A program made the position numbers and the translations under genes. A stretch of DNA of 64,000 bases from Pyrrhoderma lamaoense (Eukaryota; Basidiomycota; Agaricomycetes; Hymenochaetales; Hymenochaetaceae). Positions 60,391-64,000 of the stretch are shown here, piece after piece. Position 1 is the first letter of the stretch. Each line of letters starts with the position of its first letter. The notes beneath the pieces are model-generated. The model did no database searches and was not told the origin of the DNA. It was given only the letters and a program-made list of their open reading frames with translations. Where the stretch lies: positions 2,976,001 through 3,040,000 of the forward strand of contig NBAZ01000001.1 in NCBI GenBank assembly GCA_002794735.1. Reading direction: 5' to 3'.

Positions 60391-61467
60391 TGAATCGAAC
60401 TATGGGCTCTAAGTTAGTGATATCGTACCATATAAATTTAACGGAGCCGCGTTATTGATTTTTATGCCTCTTTGATATAATTTGTAATGCATGCTCCGTG
60501 AATCCGTGTAGTGGGGATAGCACTGTGTTTACATGTAGTTATAGCAGTTTTAATATATAGGCCACCACCTACTACTCATTCGGTAGATAGTAAGTTCTCA
60601 AGAAAAACGCCAGTTTTGCTTGACTAGAGTAACTCATGTGATACATTCTGACTCATTCTTTACCTAGCATCTTTACGCAGTCTACAAATCTAATATCTAC
60701 ACATAAATAAAGAATTCAGGAAGATACAAACGCAGAGGTGTTTCCTTCTAGCCTGACTTGTGAAAATATCATGAACAATACAAAGCAAATAAAGTGCCCA
60801 AACCATTTGCCAAATCGTTCACCTTGTACAGAATACAGTGGCCTCGGATAATTATACAAGCTTCTTTTCAAAGTACTTTATATTATAATATCGTCAAAGA
60901 ATTATAATAGACTCCGGATAAGATAGTAGGAAATCAGAACAACAGAATAAGAATTGAACATACGATTCCTCATCTTTTTTTTACTTCTTCTCTATCTTCG
61001 TCACCTACACTAATTTGGGTAAGACTGCTCTTCTCTACAGGGTATAAGATGAACCTGCTCGTATGTGTATCATTAATTGTGGCACCAGTACCGTGATACT
61101 ACGACCTGCTAACCGATTCAAATTCATAATCGAACTTCGAAACTAGCATCAGATAATTCTCACGAAATAAGATCGAGTAGATCCATATTATAACAGCTTT
61201 ATAAATGCGTGATTACATCAGTCCAGGGGTTAGCAAAACATTTTACCTCGATTGATTTAACAGGAAATGGATATTTGATGTAAGAAGTTAAAAAGGGATC
61301 ATACTATATTTATCACTATCAATATTCTCAAATTCAATCACAAAGTACAAAAGGTATTACAAGACATGAGAAAGCAGGCAGTAGAATAACAACAAGTCAA
61401 CTCTCATAATCGATCGTACTAGCGAAGACCATAGAGGCCATATACAAATGCAAATCGAAGGACTAGA
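60391..61467. other. Intergenic between APH copy 1 and small gene
   Basis: No gene is seen in about 1.1 kb. Part (60935-61260) shows faint similarity to 56430-56930. Confidence 0.4.
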
Positions 61468-61827
61468 TCAACTCATGAGCTGATCAATAGCTGCCTTCAG
61501 GCCTGCTTCGACATCCTCCTTGCTACCACCCTTCTTGATAAAGACGTTTGCCATGACAGCATGAGTGCCTCCGTTCTTCTCCCTCCACTGCTTGATTATT
61601 GCAGGTATCTTCGACCCAGCATTTGGTTGCATCTGGAACTTGTTGTAGGTAATACCATCGGACTTAGTGACCTCTCCATCGAAGTCCCAGCGGACGCCAA
61701 TCCTCTCCTGCTCTGAGCTGGTTGAAGGAAATGCCGTCTTGCCCCTTCCAACATTGACTATAGAAAACTTGCACCACTTCCCGCTGCTGATGATACCGTT
61801 ATGAGTTGTTTCTGCAAATTTCTTCAT
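61468..61827 (-). CDS. Small unknown protein, 119 aa
   Basis: I do not recognise this protein. It is an intronless ORF of 119 aa with an ordered-looking composition. It begins MKKFAETTHNGIISSGKWCK, continues FSIVNVGRGKTAFPSTSSEQ, has a charged middle (RIGVRWDFDGEVTKSD) and ends with an amphipathic helix-like SKEDVEAGLKAAIDQLMS. There is one Cys, no signal peptide and no TM. A TATA-like element (tataaaa on the minus strand, 61989-61995) lies about 165 bp upstream, suggesting a real promoter. It sits between the two APH genes on the opposite strand and has no equivalent next to copy 1. Confidence 0.6.
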   Translation of the reverse strand: MKKFAETTHNGIISSGKWCKFSIVNVGRGKTAFPSTSSEQERIGVRWDFDGEVTKSDGITYNKFQMQPNAGSKIPAIIKQWREKNGGTHAVMANVFIKKGGSKEDVEAGLKAAIDQLMS

Positions 61828-62408
61828 TGTTTAGGTATGAGGTAGGTGATACCTAGATGCCCTCGACGTCATTCAGAGATACTTCTCGAGAGTAATGTGA
61901 AATATCATACCGCAGTCTTGTTGAGTAGTATTGGTGTATGTGTAGCAACTCCTGGATGAGGGTGAAAATGATACAAGAAAAGGAGGGGTTTTATAGCTCG
62001 TAAGTCCATCTTTCTTAAATCTAGACCTTGAGAGATATATCCTTTATACTGAAATTGAAACGCTCTAGCATGTAGATAATATTACAGTGGCTTGTACCAA
62101 AATTCAAATATCTAAATTAGATTTATCTGATGAAGCTTATTAGTATCACGTGATCGCGATAATAGGGTAACCATCATTACGTGAATCGGAAGAAAGTTGG
62201 AGTTTGAAATCGCTAGATATATGATACAGTTGATGATAATTTTTAATTTATGGGGCTGATTTGATTCAAGATTCTCTCCGGAAATAAAAAAAAATAAGTA
62301 AAAATCTGTTAAGCTTCCTCTGTATGTAGAAATTCGGATGGCGCACCTTATATAACAATTGTACTTGTCCGTATTATTTCCTTCTTTACCACTCCGTATA
62401 ATATTGGC
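61828..62408. promoter_or_regulatory. Divergent region between small gene and APH copy 2
   Basis: About 580 bp between opposite start codons. It includes the TATA-like element for the minus-strand gene near 61989-61995. No other gene is seen. Confidence 0.4.
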
Positions 62409-64000
62409 ATGCCCTCTTCAGGAAAAGCGAGGCAAGTCTGGCTGTCTCTGCGCCGTCTCCGCCCCGTGTCACAGTTCGCATACGTTTTCTACCCTGAGTC
62501 TATCACTACTCCGACTCGTTGGCCTCAACATCGCGCATTCTCTAACATGGCACATTACCCTACGGACCTTTTCGAATATACGTCAGGAAAGTGGATGTGA
62601 GTCTCATACATGACCCTCTATAGGCTGCACACCTAACCCGTAATCTGTCACACTTAGCTATAATAATGAACTTCGTCACAAAGAGCGCAGACGTATATTT
62701 GACGTCGATGAGCTCAGTCGACTTGCAGCAGAGTCTGTCAATCGTAGTCCAAATGATGTTGCTAGTCTGGTAAAACTGGCTGAAGGTGGGTTTAACCGTG
62801 TATTCCTCATCTCCATGCACGATGGTTTCCGAATGATCGCTCGTATCCCATACCCGATTATGGATCCCAAGTACTTCGCTATTGCTAGTGAAGTAGCTAC
62901 TATGGACTATCTCCGTTCAGTAGGCATACCTATACCTGAGGTGTACGGATACTCTCCCGTACCAGACAATGCGGCAGGGACGGAGTATATATTCATGGAA
63001 TATATACAAGGCACCAACTTGGGTGACATATGGTTTGATCTAGAAGAAACAGATATCATTTCTATAACACGGCAATTGGCCCAACTAGAATCGAAGATGA
63101 TGTCGATTTCTTTCCCAGCTGGCGGTAGCTTATACTATACTAAAGACCTTAAGGATGTGCCTGGGAGTGAATCTGGGAATACCAGGTTAGGAATTACATT
63201 AGAGAAGGATACACGCTTCTGCGTCGGTCCAGATACAGATCTATCTCTATGGTTTGGAAGGAGATCACAACTCAACATAGATCGAGGACCATGTAAGCCG
63301 TTCTCTGAAAGTTATAAAGTCACTTCATATAATAAACCGACAATTATAGACAAGAATATAGAGGAAACTCTAAGAAGAAGAGCTGAGAAGGAAATAGCTT
63401 ATCTGGAACGATTCGGTAAACCGCTTCTACCATTTGAACGTATGAGGAGGGAAGCCTATAATTACGAGAAGCAGTCGCCAATGGATCACATTGAGAATAT
63501 AAAGCGCTATCTCAGCATCGCTCCATCAATAATCCCAAGAGACCCAACCCTCAGACATTTTCGCATCCGCCATCCTGATCTTAGACCAAGCAATATCTTT
63601 GTTTCTAGGTCCTCGACCACTGACTTACACATTGTCAACCTAATTGACTGGCAAAAAACCTCTATTCTACCTCTGTTTCTCCTTGCTGGTACCCCTCATG
63701 AGATACAGAACTACAATGATAATGGCTGGAAGACTAAAGAGCGACCGTCGATACCAGAAGATCTTGCAAATTTAGACGAGGCTCAGCAAAGCAATCAGAT
63801 GGAACTCTATCGCCGCCGTCTTGTCCACTATCACTACATCAAAAACACGGAGAAGTATAATGAACTTCATCACGCGGCATTGGCGGACCCGATGGATGTG
63901 CTCCGCCGCCGCCTTTTCAGCTTCTCTGGTAGCCTATGGAAAGGGGAAACTCTGGAGCTGAAGGTTGCTCTGATAGAGGCAGTGAAGAGATGGGAGACAC
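62409..64000 (+). CDS. APH-family phosphotransferase (AIM9-like), copy 2, partial
   Basis: Paralogue of the gene at 58486, cut off by the window end. Exon 1 is 62409-62596 (MPSSGKARQVWLSLRRLRPV onward, an Arg-rich presumed transit peptide) and exon 2 runs from 62658 past 64000 without a stop. The same splice positions and phase are used. Core motifs are AEGGFNRVFLISMHDGF, YLRSVGIPIPEVYGYSP, FMEYIQGTNLGDIW, IRHPDLRPSNIFV and LIDWQKTSILPL. Over exon 2 the offset to copy 1 is exactly 3900 bases with no indel. Divergence is uneven: exon 1 and the 3' half differ much more than 62941-63300. The intact H-x-D-x4-N and Asp-Trp motifs suggest both copies are functional. Confidence 0.85.

Overview
The window is nuclear DNA from a filamentous fungus, almost certainly a basidiomycete of the mushroom lineage (Agaricomycetes). 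The evidence is dense, short GT-AG introns (mostly 50-100 nt), conserved eukaryotic housekeeping genes (enolase, centrin, Rab5, COQ1, DUS2), and families typical of these fungi: Tle1-like DUF2235 hydrolases, MARVEL proteins, APH-fold mitochondrial phosphotransferases and LAM-type GRAM/VASt proteins. No tRNA, rRNA, CRISPR array or autonomous transposon was recognised.

Layout. 0.4-3.7 kb: enolase and an acidic Ser-rich hypothetical gene (both +). 5.5-11.4 kb: an AAA+ ATPase gene flanked by two diverged direct copies of a 1.65-kb segment carrying an unknown gene, the second copy decayed. 11.9-18.7 kb: centrin (+), a MARVEL protein (-), an NPC2-type ML lipid-binding protein (-) and a DUF2235 hydrolase (+). 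18.9-26.9 kb: a large membrane-anchored amidohydrolase (-), a small helical/TPR-like gene (+), a decayed alpha/beta hydrolase (-) and tRNA-dihydrouridine synthase DUS2 (+). 27.4-31.7 kb: a relic of a medium-chain reductase, a GRAM-VASt sterol-transfer protein, then the intact reductase (all +). 32.1-33.9 kb: a basic/Ser-rich nuclear protein possibly related to INO80 subunit Ies4. 34-36.3 kb: a microsatellite-rich convergent intergenic region. 36.3-43.2 kb: GT17 glycosyltransferase and a two-RRM protein (both -). 43.6-52.2 kb: Rab5 (+), a Cdc25-type Ras GEF with a PX-like insertion (-), and a LAMTOR2-like roadblock protein (+). 53.6-64 kb: COQ1 (-), a long AT-rich gap, and two paralogous APH-family genes (+), the second running off the end, with a small unknown gene (-) between them.

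A pattern crosses the whole window. Many otherwise conserved reading frames are interrupted by single missing bases, nearly always in short homopolymers, and no case needs an extra base. About nineteen such sites were found by reading (for example near 609, 1422, 2073, 7940, 14048, 18023, 20696, 23300, 25286, 36363, 40608). This looks more like assembly or sequencing error than mass gene decay. Gene boundaries are therefore given across these lesions.

The genes do not form a pathway. NPC2, Rab5, LAMTOR2 and the GRAM-VASt protein all belong to endolysosomal or sterol traffic, but this is probably coincidence. The most unusual items are the Ras GEF whose catalytic domain is split by a PX-like module, the 6-nt and 7-nt microexons, the mosaic identity of the APH pair, and the duplicated unknown gene around the AAA+ ATPase.
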